DNA of 64,000 bases from Streptomyces sp. AA1529 (GCF_000280905.1 NZ_ALAP01000020.1:1-64000), one strand, 5' to 3'. Counted from the first letter of the stretch, positions 45,754 through 54,954 are shown. Notes: generated by a model from the sequence alone, not told the origin. A program made the numbers and translations.

Positions 45754-46551
45754 ATGACCACCAGGACCGGGAACCGGAAGCGATGGCTCATCGCGGTGGC
45801 CCTGCTGTGCGCCCTGGCCGTGACCGCGGCCGCCGTGGTGCTGATCCGGCAGTACCAACAGGACCGGGCGTCGAAACCCTTCGTCGTCCCGGAAGGGTGG
45901 CGCGCCACCCAGGTGTACACGGCGGCCGACAAGGCGCTCTCCGTACCCGAGGGCACGACGCGGAAGGCCGCCGAGCGCGCCGCCCGCGCGGGCGAACTCC
46001 CCCTCCCCGCCGCGGCGAAGCACAACCCCGAGGGGTACCTCTACCCCGCCACCTATCCGGTGCGCGCCAAGACGACACCGACCGCGCTGGTCACCTTCAT
46101 GGCGGAGACTGCGAAGGAACGGCACGCGGCCGCGGGCGTGGACGTGGACGACTACGACACCCTCGTCGTCGCCAGCCTGGTCCAGGCGGAGGCCGACACC
46201 CCCGAGGACATGGCGAAGGTCGCCCGCGTCATAGCCAACCGCCTCAAGCGCGACATGCCGCTGCAGATGGACTCGACCATCAACTACGCCCTCGGCCGCT
46301 CCACCCTCAACACCAGCCACGCCGACACGCGTCTCGACTCTCCCTACAACACCTACCGCCACAAGGGCCTGCCCCCCTCCCCCATCAACAACCCGGGCCC
46401 CGAAGCCCTCGAAGCGGCCCAGCACCCCGCCTCCGGCGACTGGCTCTACTTCGTCACCGTGAAACCGGGCGACACCCGCTTCACGGACGACTACGCGCAG
46501 CACGAGAAGTGGGTGGAGGAGTTCAACACCGAACAGGCCGGCGGCGCCTGA
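45754..46551 (+). CDS. MltG-like endolytic transglycosylase
   Basis: A 265-aa YceG-fold protein. One N-terminal membrane helix (about 12-31) is followed by an extracellular LysM-like region and the catalytic domain. The domain has NPEGYLYPATYPV, VVASLVQAEADTPEDMAKVARVIANRL (likely catalytic Glu about E146), MPLQMDSTINYALG and GLPPSPINNPGPEAL. It cuts nascent glycan strands to set their length. It is shorter than the main MltG of the cell-division cluster, so it is probably a second copy. TAGCGT ends seven bases before the ATG (leaderless). Terminator at 46643-46672. Confidence 0.88.
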   Translation: MTTRTGNRKRWLIAVALLCALAVTAAAVVLIRQYQQDRASKPFVVPEGWRATQVYTAADKALSVPEGTTRKAAERAARAGELPLPAAAKHNPEGYLYPATYPVRAKTTPTALVTFMAETAKERHAAAGVDVDDYDTLVVASLVQAEADTPEDMAKVARVIANRLKRDMPLQMDSTINYALGRSTLNTSHADTRLDSPYNTYRHKGLPPSPINNPGPEALEAAQHPASGDWLYFVTVKPGDTRFTDDYAQHEKWVEEFNTEQAGGA

Positions 46552-46642
46552 GCCGGACGCCACCCGGCACCGGCACCGGCCCCGGCACCAGCACCAGTCC
46601 CCAGATCGGGACCCCGCCCGCGACCGGGACCGGGATCCGGAA

Positions 46643-46672
46643 CGGACCCGGCTACGAGAGTGGCCGGGTCCG
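46643..46672 (+). terminator. Terminator after the MltG-like gene
   Basis: Perfect 10-bp arms CGGACCCGGC / GCCGGGTCCG with a 10-base loop, followed by ATTT. Confidence 0.75.
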
Positions 46673-46806
46673 ATTTCCCGCCGAACCCCGCAGGCACCGG
46701 ACATGAGTACTACGATTTTCCCGGTGTGTCGTAGGTCACATCGCGAGTGCGACAGGTGGGCCGTGCGGGAGAACTGTGTGCCCCGCACGGGAGATGGGGG
46801 GCTTTT

Positions 46807-48990
46807 GTGCACGAGATGGCCAAGGGGATGAACGTAGGGCTCAGCTCGCTGAGCCCCCATGTCGGCTCGGTGCTCGTCGGCCTGAGCTGGGTCAGCCCGA
46901 CCGGGGACGGCGACGCGGACGTGTCCGTCCTGCTGCTGGACGCGAACGGCAAGGTGCGCGGAGACGGCGACTTCTACTTCTACAACAACCCCGCCGCGGC
47001 CGACGGCAGTGTGCAGCTTCTGGGCAAGACACCGACGGAGAACGGCGACGAGGACCGCATCGGCTTCGATCTGACCGCCGTCCCGCCGGAGGTCGACCGC
47101 ATCGTCGTCGCCGCGAGCCGCTACGGCGGCCGGGACTTCGGGGAGTTGGCGGACGTCGAGGTCACACTCGCCGACGGGACCGGCGAGCGCCTCCTCCGCT
47201 TCGCCGTCGAGGACGCCGACACGGTCAGCGCGATCATCTTCGGCGAGCTGTACCGGCGCGGCGGGGAGTGGAAGTTCCGGGCCGTCGGCCAGGGCTACGC
47301 CAGCGGACTGGCCGGACTGGCGACGGACTTCGGCGTCGACATCGAGGACGACGCCGATGGCGCGGACGGCGCTGACCACGCGGACGGCGCTCAAGCCGAG
47401 GACGGCGAGGAGGCGTCCCGGGACGAGCGGGACACCGCCAGGACAGCCCGGGCCGGGCAGACCGCTCCGGACCCGCACAACAGCGCGAACGCAGCCAGGA
47501 ACGGTCCCGGCACCGGGACCGGCACCGGGAAGGAGACCGGAACCGGGGACGGAGTCGCGCAGGCCGCCGGTCCGGACCCGGGAACGACGCCCGGCTCGCC
47601 CCCCGCTCCGGCTCCGGCTCCGGCTCCGGGGACGACGCCCGGCCCGGTATCGGCTCCGCGCGCGCCCGACGGCACCGTCCCGCCCCCGCGGGCGCCCCGC
47701 CCCCGCACCGCGAAGAAGAAGGTCACCCTGCCCCGGGCGGACCGGAAGGCACTGGCGGAGAACGAGTCCTGGCGGCCGTCCCGGCTGGTACCGGTCCCGA
47801 CGCTCAAGAGCGACCGGGACCGCGAGGTGCGGGCCACCTCGGTGCTGCTGGCGGTGATGGCCCAGGTGCCGGAGTTCGGCAGGAGACTCACGGCCGCGTT
47901 CGGGGCGCCCGCCGGGCGCATGGAGACCTACACCGAGGTGGTCCTCCCGCACGGCGAGACACCGCGCCGCCCGGACGGGGTGATCCGCGTCGAGCGGGCC
48001 GGCAAGCTGTGGACCGCCCTCGTCGAGACCAAGACCAACGGAAGCGCCCTCAAGCCCGACCAGGTGCAGGCGTACATGGACATCGCCGCACGCCGCGGCT
48101 ACGAGGCAGTGATCACGGTGTCCAACGACGTCGCGCTGGAAGGCAGCCCGCTCGTCGACGTCAAGATCGACGGACGACGCAAGCACCGCGTGGCCCTCCG
48201 GCACCTGTCGTGGGCCGAAGTCACCTACCAGGCGCAGCTCCTGATCCGGCACGAGGGCGTCGGGGACAGGGCGCACGCCTGGCTGCTCCAGGAGTTGCTG
48301 CACTACCTGCAGCACGAGAACTCCGGCTGCCACGGCTTCCAGAACATGGGCGCGGCCTGGGTGCCCGTACGCAACGGGATCAACGACGAAACGCTGTGCG
48401 AGGGTGATCCGCGCGCGCTGGACGTGGTCGAGAGCTGGGAGCGGCTCGTCCGCCAACTGTGCCTCAGCCTCGGCGGCGAACTCGGGCAGAAGGTGCTGCC
48501 CGTCCACCGGGCCAAGCGGGGCGCCGACCCCGCCGCACGCCGCAACCGCCTGGCCGACCGGCTCTGCCGCGAGGGGCTGCTCCAGGCGGAGTTCCGGATC
48601 GACGGGGCGCCCGGAATCCTGGCGCTCAACGCGGATCTGCGCACGGGGAAGCTGCGCACCTCCATCGAGATCCCGGCCCCCGAGCAGGGCTACCCGCTCA
48701 GCAGGGCGAAGCGGCTGCTCCGCCGGCTGGCCGAGGCCCCGGCGGACCTCCACGTGGAAACGCTGCTGGAAGGCGGGGCGGGCGGCCCGCGGGGGACGCT
48801 GGAGCGGCTGCGGCCGGAGCCGGCGGACATGCTCCCCAAGGGCGACACCCGGATCACCGGTTTCCGGCTGTCGTTGTTCAAGAGCATGGGGAACAGCCGG
48901 GGCAACGCCGAATCCGGTTTCATCCGCAGTGTCGACAACGCGGTGCACCGCTTCTACACGAGTGTGGTGGTGCATCTCGACCAGCCCTGA
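46807..48990 (+). CDS. TerD domain fused to a PD-(D/E)XK-like nuclease domain
   Basis: A 727-aa protein in three parts. Residues about 7-180 are a TerD domain (MNVGLSSLSPHVGSVLVGLSW ... [26 protein letters not shown]). Residues 185-310 are an Asp/Gly/Thr/Pro-rich linker with PAPAPAP and TGTGTG runs. From about 345 a second domain shows the restriction-endonuclease-fold signature: YTEVVLPHGETPRRPDGVI (D390), then WTALVETKTNGSALKPDQVQAYMDIAARRGYEAVITVSND (E407, K409), followed by about 280 residues with a conserved look (QNMGAAWVPVRNGIND). The GTG at 46807 is chosen over ATG 46816 for its G-rich upstream. Known TerD fusions are often tied to phage or stress response; the target is unknown. Confidence 0.82.
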   Translation: MHEMAKGMNVGLSSLSPHVGSVLVGLSWVSPTGDGDADVSVLLLDANGKVRGDGDFYFYNNPAAADGSVQLLGKTPTENGDEDRIGFDLTAVPPEVDRIVVAASRYGGRDFGELADVEVTLADGTGERLLRFAVEDADTVSAIIFGELYRRGGEWKFRAVGQGYASGLAGLATDFGVDIEDDADGADGADHADGAQAEDGEEASRDERDTARTARAGQTAPDPHNSANAARNGPGTGTGTGKETGTGDGVAQAAGPDPGTTPGSPPAPAPAPAPGTTPGPVSAPRAPDGTVPPPRAPRPRTAKKKVTLPRADRKALAENESWRPSRLVPVPTLKSDRDREVRATSVLLAVMAQVPEFGRRLTAAFGAPAGRMETYTEVVLPHGETPRRPDGVIRVERAGKLWTALVETKTNGSALKPDQVQAYMDIAARRGYEAVITVSNDVALEGSPLVDVKIDGRRKHRVALRHLSWAEVTYQAQLLIRHEGVGDRAHAWLLQELLHYLQHENSGCHGFQNMGAAWVPVRNGINDETLCEGDPRALDVVESWERLVRQLCLSLGGELGQKVLPVHRAKRGADPAARRNRLADRLCREGLLQAEFRIDGAPGILALNADLRTGKLRTSIEIPAPEQGYPLSRAKRLLRRLAEAPADLHVETLLEGGAGGPRGTLERLRPEPADMLPKGDTRITGFRLSLFKSMGNSRGNAESGFIRSVDNAVHRFYTSVVVHLDQP

Positions 48991-49270
48991 CCCCCTGTCG
49001 GTCCCCGCAGGGCAGCGGGGACCGATGGATTCAGGCCGTCGCAGGCGGTCGGCCGACCCGGCCGCACGCCCCTCGCCCGAAGCCGCGCGCATCCGCCGCC
49101 CGCACGCCGTACGGCTCTCCGGTGGAGGTGCCGCGCCTGTCCCCCGGGAGGCACGGGCAGTGGCCGAATGACAGCGCCGGGTCAGATACATCCTGTACCG
49201 CACGGGGACGGGACCGCTATGGTGAGGGCCCGTCATACACGTTGCGGAGAGGAACGAGAGGAGGATTTCC

Positions 49271-49405
49271 GTGCCCTACCGAGAGACATGCTGGAACGCC
49301 GCAGACCCCTCGCGGATCGGCGTACACCGTGACCGGCGAGAAGCTGCTGGAGAGGCCGGATCCTCCAGCTTCTCCGCGCGAGGAGCAGTCTTCCTTTCGT
49401 TGTGA
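49271..49405 (+). CDS. Small ORF (44 aa) with a strong ribosome site
   Basis: Too short for routine calling. GTG at 49271 is preceded by GAGAGGAGGA at five bases, the best ribosome site in this part of the window. The product starts VPYRETCWNAADPSRIGVHR and ends FSARGAVFLSL. Its stop overlaps the GTG of the next frame (GTGA), which suggests coupling. A 12-bp stem (GAGAAG...CTGGAG with CTCCAGCTTCTC, 49338-49374) lies inside it, a leader-peptide-like layout. Coding status is uncertain. Confidence 0.4.
   Translation: MPYRETCWNAADPSRIGVHRDRREAAGEAGSSSFSARGAVFLSL
49338..49374 (+). promoter_or_regulatory. Hairpin within the small ORF
   Basis: A 12-bp stem with a three-base bulge and a 10-base loop lies 75 bases before the second small start. 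It may attenuate or sequester. Confidence 0.4.
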
Positions 49406-49449
49406 ATCGCAGAGTGCACGCCCGGCCCGTGTGCGGTAAGGCGAGCGCG

Positions 49450-49647
49450 ATGTATCTCGATCTCATGGAAGCCCTCGGCACGTTCTTCGGCGGTCTCGGC
49501 GCCTTTCTCGCCGCCACGACCCAACTGCTGAACACCTTGCAGAAGAAGGAAGAGGAAGAGGAGAGGGGCGCCGGCAGCGGCAACGACGCACCGGTCGGCT
49601 GGGAGATCCCCCCGGCACTGACCCTCCACCTGATCACCGCGGCCTGA
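49450..49647 (+). CDS. Small hydrophobic protein (65 aa)
   Basis: A 65-aa product. The first 30 residues are one amphipathic or membrane-like segment (MEALGTFFGGLGAFLAATTQLLNTL), then KKEEEEER, then a short Pro/Leu tail. AAGG precedes the ATG at eight bases. An upstream GTG at 49402, overlapping the previous small ORF, would add 16 residues. Shape and size resemble small membrane peptides, including type I toxin-like or stress peptides, but no family is recognised. Confidence 0.5.
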   Translation: MYLDLMEALGTFFGGLGAFLAATTQLLNTLQKKEEEEERGAGSGNDAPVGWEIPPALTLHLITAA

Positions 49648-50100
49648 CCCGCTCCCCCTGATCCCGCCCTCGGGGGACGCCACTCCGCACCACGCGTCCC
49701 TCGGGCCGGCCCATTGCGGCCGGTATCCGGGCCGGCCGGGGAGCCACATCAGACCGCGGGCACCTCACTCCGGCGCTGCCGGGCACCACACACGCAACGC
49801 ACCCGCAGCCCAGCCGCACAGGGGGAGGAGCCGTCACGCTCCTCCCCCTGGCGCCGAAACACCCATGGCCCGAGGTCTGACAACGGGCCTCGGACGCCCG
49901 ATCCCACGCGCCACACGGCTCCCACACGCCCCACAAGCCCAGGACGTCCCGCACGCCCACTTCGAGCACGAAAATCTCCGCGCCGACCCGCTCCCAGCCG
50001 GAGCGCTGGTCACAGAATGGCCACCTCTCACTCAAGTTCTCCACAGAGTGCACCGCAGAGCACTACGGTCACTCCACCCGAAACACACGTGGGGGACGAG
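49648..50100. other. Gene-free interval with a strong hairpin
   Basis: The only clear structure is a perfect 13-bp inverted repeat (CAGGGGGAGGAGC / GCTCCTCCCCCTG, arms 49819-49831 and 49838-49850), a probable terminator of the small-ORF transcript. AAAATCTC near 49970 and the AT-richer 50010-50060 may hold the next promoter. Confidence 0.65.
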
Positions 50101-50616
50101 ATGACCAATCCGTACACCGCTCCCATACCTCCGGCTCCCCGCCCGCCCGACACCCGTCCGCTCCGCAAGCGGGTGCTCGTATGGGTCGGAGGCGTGGCCC
50201 TCTTCGTCGTGGGCGTGGGCATCGGCGCCACCGGCGAGGACGGGCAGCAGCCGGCCGGTGACGAGGCGAAGCCCGCGACGACCGTCACCGCGACCCGGAC
50301 GGCGACGCCCGAGCCCGCGCCCACGGTCACCGAGACCGTCAAGGCCAAGGCCAAACCCCGCCCCACGGTGACCGTCACCAGGAGCGCAGCTGCGAAGGCG
50401 GCCGACGACGGCGACGCCGGAAGCGGCGGCAGCAGCGGTGACACCGGCGGCCAGGACAGCTCGGGCACCTGCTCGATCGTCTCCAGCGCGGGGAACTGCT
50501 ACTCGGCGGGCCAGTTCTGCCGCAACAGCGACCACGGCGCCACCACCTCCACCGCGAGCGGCCGGACCATCAAGTGCGCCTCCCGCTCGGGCTCCTGGCG
50601 CTGGACGTACAACTGA
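50101..50616 (+). CDS. Membrane protein with extracellular cysteine-rich domain
   Basis: A 171-aa type II membrane protein. A Pro-rich cytoplasmic head of about 25 residues is followed by a membrane helix (VLVWVGGVALFVVGVGIGA). A Thr/Lys/Pro-rich outer stalk carries repeats of TVTxT, and a final module of about 55 residues has four cysteines (GTCSIVSSAGNCYSAGQFCRNSDHG ... IKCASRSGSWRWTYN). The end module, seen at the C-terminus of many Streptomyces membrane proteins, probably forms two disulfides. Role unknown. GGGGGACGAG precedes the ATG. Confidence 0.75.
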   Translation: MTNPYTAPIPPAPRPPDTRPLRKRVLVWVGGVALFVVGVGIGATGEDGQQPAGDEAKPATTVTATRTATPEPAPTVTETVKAKAKPRPTVTVTRSAAAKAADDGDAGSGGSSGDTGGQDSSGTCSIVSSAGNCYSAGQFCRNSDHGATTSTASGRTIKCASRSGSWRWTYN

Positions 50617-50623
50617 CGTCCGC

Positions 50624-51640
50624 TCAGTCCGTCACGGACACGGCAGCACCGTCGTCGGCCGGTTCACCCGGCTCGGCCGGCTCACCCGGCTCGGCCCGCT
50701 CACCCGGCTCGGCGCAGGCGGGCGGGCCGGACCGGCGCAGGACGAGAAGCGCGACGACGACCGCGGCGGCCAACAGCACCGCGCCGAGGCGCAGGCCGAG
50801 CGCGTACCCCGCATCGAGCGCCTCGGGGGTGACGGCCTCGCCGGTGCGGTGCTGGGCGGCGGTGCCCAGTACGGCCAGTCCGAGGGAGGCACCGATCTGC
50901 CGGGAACTGTTGAGCAGGCCGGACGCGGTACCGACCTCATGCGCGGCCACCCCCGCGGTGGCGGTGGAGACGACGGGCCCCAGGCAGAGTCCGAAGCCGG
51001 CACCGGCGACGACCGACGGCCCCAGGACATCGGTGGCGAAGCCCCCGTCGGCGCTGATCAGGCCGAACCAGGCGAACCCGGCCGCGGTCAGCGTCCCGCC
51101 GGCGACCAGCAGGGTGCGGGGCGCGAAGCGGTAGCCGAGGGCGATGGCGAGCACCGACCCGGCGATCACCGCGAGGGCGAAGGGCAGGAACATCACCCCG
51201 GTCAGCGCCGGACCTTCCCGAGGACCCGCTGGAGGTGGAGGGAGACGAAGTCGAAGGACGCCGCCATCGCCGCACCCACCAGCAGGTTGTAGGCGTTCGC
51301 ACCCACGACCGATCGGTTGGCGAACAGACCCAGCCGGACCAGCGGTTCGCGCGCCGTGGTCCGCTCGACGTGGAGGAACGCCGCCAGCGTCGCCAGGGTG
51401 ACCGGTGAGCCCCAGGCGTACCGGTCGGTCCGGACGATGCCGAACACCAGCAGCGTCGTGCCCGCCGTCGCCAGCGCGGCGGCCCCGACGCCCTGCGCGG
51501 CCCGGGCGGCGACGAGATGACCGGGCGCCTGGGCGAGACCCCCGGCCAGCGAGGCGAGGCCGAACAGGCACAGCCCGAGCAGCAGGACCCGCTTGCGGCC
51601 GTACCGGCCGGCCGAGGACACACACCCCACCCCCCGCGGC
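50624..51640 (-). pseudogene. Decayed 14-segment (DHA2-type) MFS drug transporter
   Basis: Two neighbouring frames on the same strand encode successive parts of one transporter. The N-side part (about 51640-51205) reads AGRYGRKRVLLLGLCLFGLASL, then QGVGAAALATAGTTLLVFGIVRTDRYAW, and ends FDFVSLHLQRVLG. The C-side part (about 51205-50624) resumes in another frame with ALTGVMFLPFALAVIAGSVLAI and runs to the end. The first membrane helices are missing, and FGIVRTDRYAWGSP joins regions that are far apart in intact pumps, so an internal deletion is also present. At least three lesions: inactive. Confidence 0.83.
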
Positions 51641-52041
51641 GCCTCCTTCAGCGATCTCGACGCCACCCAGGTACCCCGCCTCGCCGCCATCGGCGACCGG
51701 TGGCCAGAACTGGCCGCACGCGACACCTACCCCCCGGGGACTCCGCGCCTTCGCCGACGCGCTCCTCCCCCACACCCCGCCGACCGCACCCCGAACCACC
51801 GGCTGACCCCGCACACCCGGCCGGCACCCGCAGCACGGAACCCGCGCACCCGACGGGCGACAACGCGCCGCCGCGACGCCCCTCGCACGCGGGGACTCCG
51901 CGCATGCGCGAAGCTGCCGCTGCCGAACGTGGATGAACCCGCCCGCGACGGGTACGGCGTCGCACACAACGGCAACGTCCGGGGCCGGGAACCCGGGCCG
52001 GGCGCCGCCGACGGTCCGCATGCACACCGCCGGGGGGCGAC
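51641..52041. other. Gene-poor interval, possible gene remnant
   Basis: No intact gene. A rightward stretch around 51650-51740 could encode DLDATQVPRLAAIGDRWPELAARDTYPPG, which looks like the inside of a real protein, but it has no start and decays into low-complexity Pro/Arg. Together with the adjoining MFS pseudogene this is a decaying locus. Confidence 0.4.
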
Positions 52042-52248
52042 ATGGACGAGAGCAACTTCCTGCGGGAGCGGCTTCACTGGGCACTCCGCGCAGGCGGCGC
52101 CCTCACGGCGTTCTGCGTCGTAGGGACGTTGCTGTCCGCCCTGTTCGGCGCTCCGGACGTGGTGTCCTGGCCCCTGGCAGCCGGTGCGGCCGTCGTCGGC
52201 TGGCGCGGCGGCAACCAACTGATGCGGCGCCACGAAGGCCGCCGGTGA
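52042..52248 (+). CDS. Small membrane protein (68 aa)
   Basis: A 68-aa protein with two hydrophobic helices (ALTAFCVVGTLLSALFG and VVSWPLAAGAAVVGW), a charged head MDESNFLRERLHWALR and a basic tail NQLMRRHEGRR. GGGGGGCGAC precedes the ATG. No family recognised. Confidence 0.6.
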   Translation: MDESNFLRERLHWALRAGGALTAFCVVGTLLSALFGAPDVVSWPLAAGAAVVGWRGGNQLMRRHEGRR

Positions 52249-52496
52249 CGCGATAGCAACAGGCGGAAGCCGAACCGGGGTTGCCCGACATCCGAGGTGC
52301 GGGCGGGCGGCCTCCCCCGGAAAAGCGATGGAGCGAGACCCCGGGTACCGCTACCGTGCTACCGCCTTTGTCGCCTCACCGAGGACGCGCCCTTGTACAC
52401 CAAGTGAGACCTCCCGAGTGCTGATCTGTCGCACGCCGCGCCTGTGCGCCGTGCTGCTTTCCGCTGCGGACTTCTCACTGAAACCGGTGTACTGCT

Positions 52497-53102
52497 GTGC
52501 AAACGACCTGGGTGGTCGTTCCCACCTGCCTGCCCGAAATCCTCCGCCGTTGTCATGTCTGCGCCGCTGAGCGCTTCCGGACGACCGGCAAATTCCGCGT
52601 CAACGCGAACCACAAGCTCCTCGACGCCTGGCTCCTCGCCCTGTGCACCGGCTGCGGGGAGACCACCAAGCTCACCGTCCTGGAGCGGACCAACGTCCGT
52701 TCCATCCGCCCCGGACTGCTGGACCGCCTCCACGGCAACGACCCCGGCCTGGCAGCCGAACTGCTCCAGGACCCGGCCGTACGGCGCCGCAACCGCATCG
52801 CCCTCGACTGGCACGACGCCTGGCGGCTGGAGCCCGCCGGGCCGACGCCGCCGGACACCGGGGACGTGCCGGGAGAGAGGGCACCGGCAGACGAGGCGGC
52901 GGCCCTGCCGGACGGCGAGACGCTCGAAGTCGCGGTCCGCTTCGCGGCGCGGATACCCGTCCGCCCGGTGCGCCTGATCGCTGACGGCTTCGGCCTCTCA
53001 CGGGCCGAGGTGAAGAGGCTGCTCGGCGAGGGGAACCTCGTCTCGACAGTCCGCCTGAGCGGCAAGCTCTCCGCCGACTTCACCTTCACGTTCAAACGCT
53101 GA
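52497..53102 (+). CDS. DUF1062 domain-containing protein
   Basis: A 201-aa protein matching DUF1062: RRCHVCAAERFRTTGKFRVNANHKLLDAWLLALCTGCGETTKLTVLERTNVRSI, with a CxxC...CxxC zinc ribbon, then RRNRIALDWHDAW. The C-terminal part (RFAARIPVRPVRLIADGFGLSRAEVKRLLGEGNLVS) looks like an S4-like RNA-binding motif. Possibly RNA-associated. GTG 52497 has no ribosome site. Confidence 0.82.
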   Translation: MQTTWVVVPTCLPEILRRCHVCAAERFRTTGKFRVNANHKLLDAWLLALCTGCGETTKLTVLERTNVRSIRPGLLDRLHGNDPGLAAELLQDPAVRRRNRIALDWHDAWRLEPAGPTPPDTGDVPGERAPADEAAALPDGETLEVAVRFAARIPVRPVRLIADGFGLSRAEVKRLLGEGNLVSTVRLSGKLSADFTFTFKR

Positions 53103-53115
53103 ACCGGACCCCACC

Positions 53116-53153
53116 GGGTAGGTCCGGCCCACCGCGGCGGGCCGGACCTACCC
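53116..53153. terminator. Bidirectional terminator between DUF1062 and SRPBCC genes
   Basis: Perfect 15-bp arms (GGGTAGGTCCGGCCC and complement) with an 8-base loop. The right arm overlaps the stop codon of the leftward gene. Confidence 0.88.
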
Positions 53154-53558
53154 CGACTCCACGATCGACTTGAGCCGCGCGAGATCGGCGGCGACGGTGT
53201 CCGCGTCCCGCTCGAAGTCGGCATCACTCATCCCCGGCCGCCGACGCAACGTGAACACCACCTCGCTCCCGGCACCATGGGCGATCACGCGCACCGGGTT
53301 GTAGACGGTCTCTCCCGAAGGCAACGTCACATCGTGATCCAGCACGCCCAACTCATTGCGCGGCGCGAAGGCGACCACCACCCGCCCCATCGGCGACGAC
53401 TCCGCGACCCACCCCTCGTCCCCCTGCTCGATGGAATCCCCCAGCCCGTGAGCCCACACGGGCAGATTCACCGGGTTCGACGCATAGGCATAGACCTCGC
53501 CGAGAGGCCGATCGACATAGACGCTCACATGGCGTGATGCGGTGACTTCGCTGCTCAT
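53148..53558 (-). CDS. SRPBCC (START-like) family protein
   Basis: A 136-aa helix-grip protein: TASRHVSVYVDRPLGEVYAYASNPVNLPVWAHGLGDSIEQ at the start, the central beta sheet VVVAFAPRNELGVLDHDVTLPSGETVYNPVRVI, then VFTLRRRPGMSDADFERDADTVAADLARLKSIVES as the long C-terminal helix. The fold binds hydrophobic ligands; ligand unknown. Confidence 0.84.
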   Translation of the reverse strand: MSSEVTASRHVSVYVDRPLGEVYAYASNPVNLPVWAHGLGDSIEQGDEGWVAESSPMGRVVVAFAPRNELGVLDHDVTLPSGETVYNPVRVIAHGAGSEVVFTLRRRPGMSDADFERDADTVAADLARLKSIVESG

Positions 53559-54000
53559 GGGAACGACGGTAGCGCTCCGCCCACGCCTCCTTCTTGAACG
53601 AATCGGCCGTTCCCCCGCACCGGTCCCACGTCCTCCGGGTAGCCGTCCGCCGGATCGCCGTCAACCGGACCGCCGTCAACCGGGTCGCCGCTCGCCGCGT
53701 CCCGGTGCTCCGCGACATCACAGACGTAAAGAACCAGCGAAGCACCGTGCCAAGCCCACCAACCTCCCGTAACCCACGAGAGTGAAGGAAGTGAACTCGG
53801 CTCGCTTTCCCGCCCGTTCGCTGGAATAGGCTCCAGTCGAGCACCCGCTCCATCCGTACGACGTCGAAACGGCGACCGCACGAGAATCCGCACGTCAACC
53901 GCACGACGACCGCACGACGACCGCACACATACAACGGCCCCCGGCCGGGACTGCAATCCCGATCGAGGGCCTGACCACCGAGGAAGAAGAGACCTTCCCC
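53559..54000. repeat. Gene-free interval with short direct repeats
   Basis: Two and a half copies of a 15-bp unit GGA(T/C)CGCCGTCAACC at 53652-53690 and several CGCACGACGAC copies at 53910-53935. Otherwise empty; must hold the promoter of the gene at 54001. Confidence 0.6.
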
Positions 54001-54954
54001 ATGGCTGTTCAGCAGCTTAACGCGGCTGCGCCCGCGCGCCCGCCCTCTCGCCCGTATCGACGTTGCACCGCCGCCAAGGCCGCACCGGCCCCGGCCCGGC
54101 CCGGCGTCGTCCACATCAAGTACCGGCACCGCGAGCGCTTCACCGTCGTCGGCAACCATCTCGCCCAGCACCGCGAACTGTCGCTCCTGGCGATCGGGCT
54201 CGCGGTGCACATCCAGTCCGTGCCGGACGGCACCCGCGTCGACATCAAGTCGCTCACCGCACGCTTCCCCGAGGGCGAAGCCCGTATCGCGGCCGCGCTG
54301 CGGGAGCTGGAGACGTACGGCTATCTGACGCGGACCGCGCGGCGCGCACCCGGCGGGCGGATCGTCACGCACACCGTGTCGTACGACAACCCAGGGGCGC
54401 CCCAGCGCCGCCCCCACGCCGCACCCCGCGTAACGGAGGAACCCCGGCCCGCGGCCGCCGCCCGGACCGTGCCCCCGCCGCCCCCCACACCACCCCAGGC
54501 GACGCCAGCACCACCGCCCACACCACCCCAGCCACCCACGACCACTCCTCTCCCGGCACCGAAACCACCCCTCCCGGAGCCGCGCACCCCCGACCCCGTA
54601 CGGCAAGGCACCGCGGCCGCGCTTCTCGCCGGGCTCCGCCGGGACGACGACCGTCTGCTGCTCTCCGAGCGGGACGTGGCCCGCCTCACCCCCGCCGTCG
54701 GCGCCTGGTTGGAGCGCGGCACCGGACCGGAGGCCGTGCGCCGCACCCTCACGGCGCACCTCCCCGCCGGGCCGCTCCGCCGTCCGGCCGCCCTCATCTC
54801 CCACCGCCTCACCGTCCAGCTCCCGGCGCCGCTGCCCGAGGCCCCGCCCCCGGACCGCCGCCCGGACCCGTTCCAGGAGTGCCCGGAATGCGAGCTCCCC
54901 TTCCGCGCCCCTCGCCCGGGCCGATGCCGGGACTGCCGCAGCGGAGCGTCATAG
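54001..54954 (+). CDS. Helix-turn-helix protein with C-terminal zinc finger
   Basis: A 317-aa Streptomyces-type DNA-binding protein. Residues about 35-125 form a winged HTH (HREL SLLAIGLAVHIQSVP, then DIKSLTARFPEGEARIAAALRELETYGYLTR). An 85-residue proline/threonine linker follows (PPPPPTPPQATP), then a helical region (ALLAGLRRDDDRLLLSERDVARLTPAV) and a terminal zinc knuckle (CPECELPF ... CRDC). Several paralogues occur per Streptomyces genome. A GAGGAAGAAGAGA tract precedes the ATG. It lies just upstream of the Uma2 gene. Confidence 0.83.
   Translation: MAVQQLNAAAPARPPSRPYRRCTAAKAAPAPARPGVVHIKYRHRERFTVVGNHLAQHRELSLLAIGLAVHIQSVPDGTRVDIKSLTARFPEGEARIAAALRELETYGYLTRTARRAPGGRIVTHTVSYDNPGAPQRRPHAAPRVTEEPRPAAAARTVPPPPPTPPQATPAPPPTPPQPPTTTPLPAPKPPLPEPRTPDPVRQGTAAALLAGLRRDDDRLLLSERDVARLTPAVGAWLERGTGPEAVRRTLTAHLPAGPLRRPAALISHRLTVQLPAPLPEAPPPDRRPDPFQECPECELPFRAPRPGRCRDCRSGAS

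Noticed and set aside
45409..49236. A 1275-codon open frame on the minus strand
   Set aside because: Antisense to the MltG-like and TerD-fusion genes and partly to intergenic repeats. No motifs; a G+C artefact.
52328..52570. An 80-codon frame before the DUF1062 gene
   Set aside because: No ribosome site, overlaps the DUF1062 start and has no coding-like composition.
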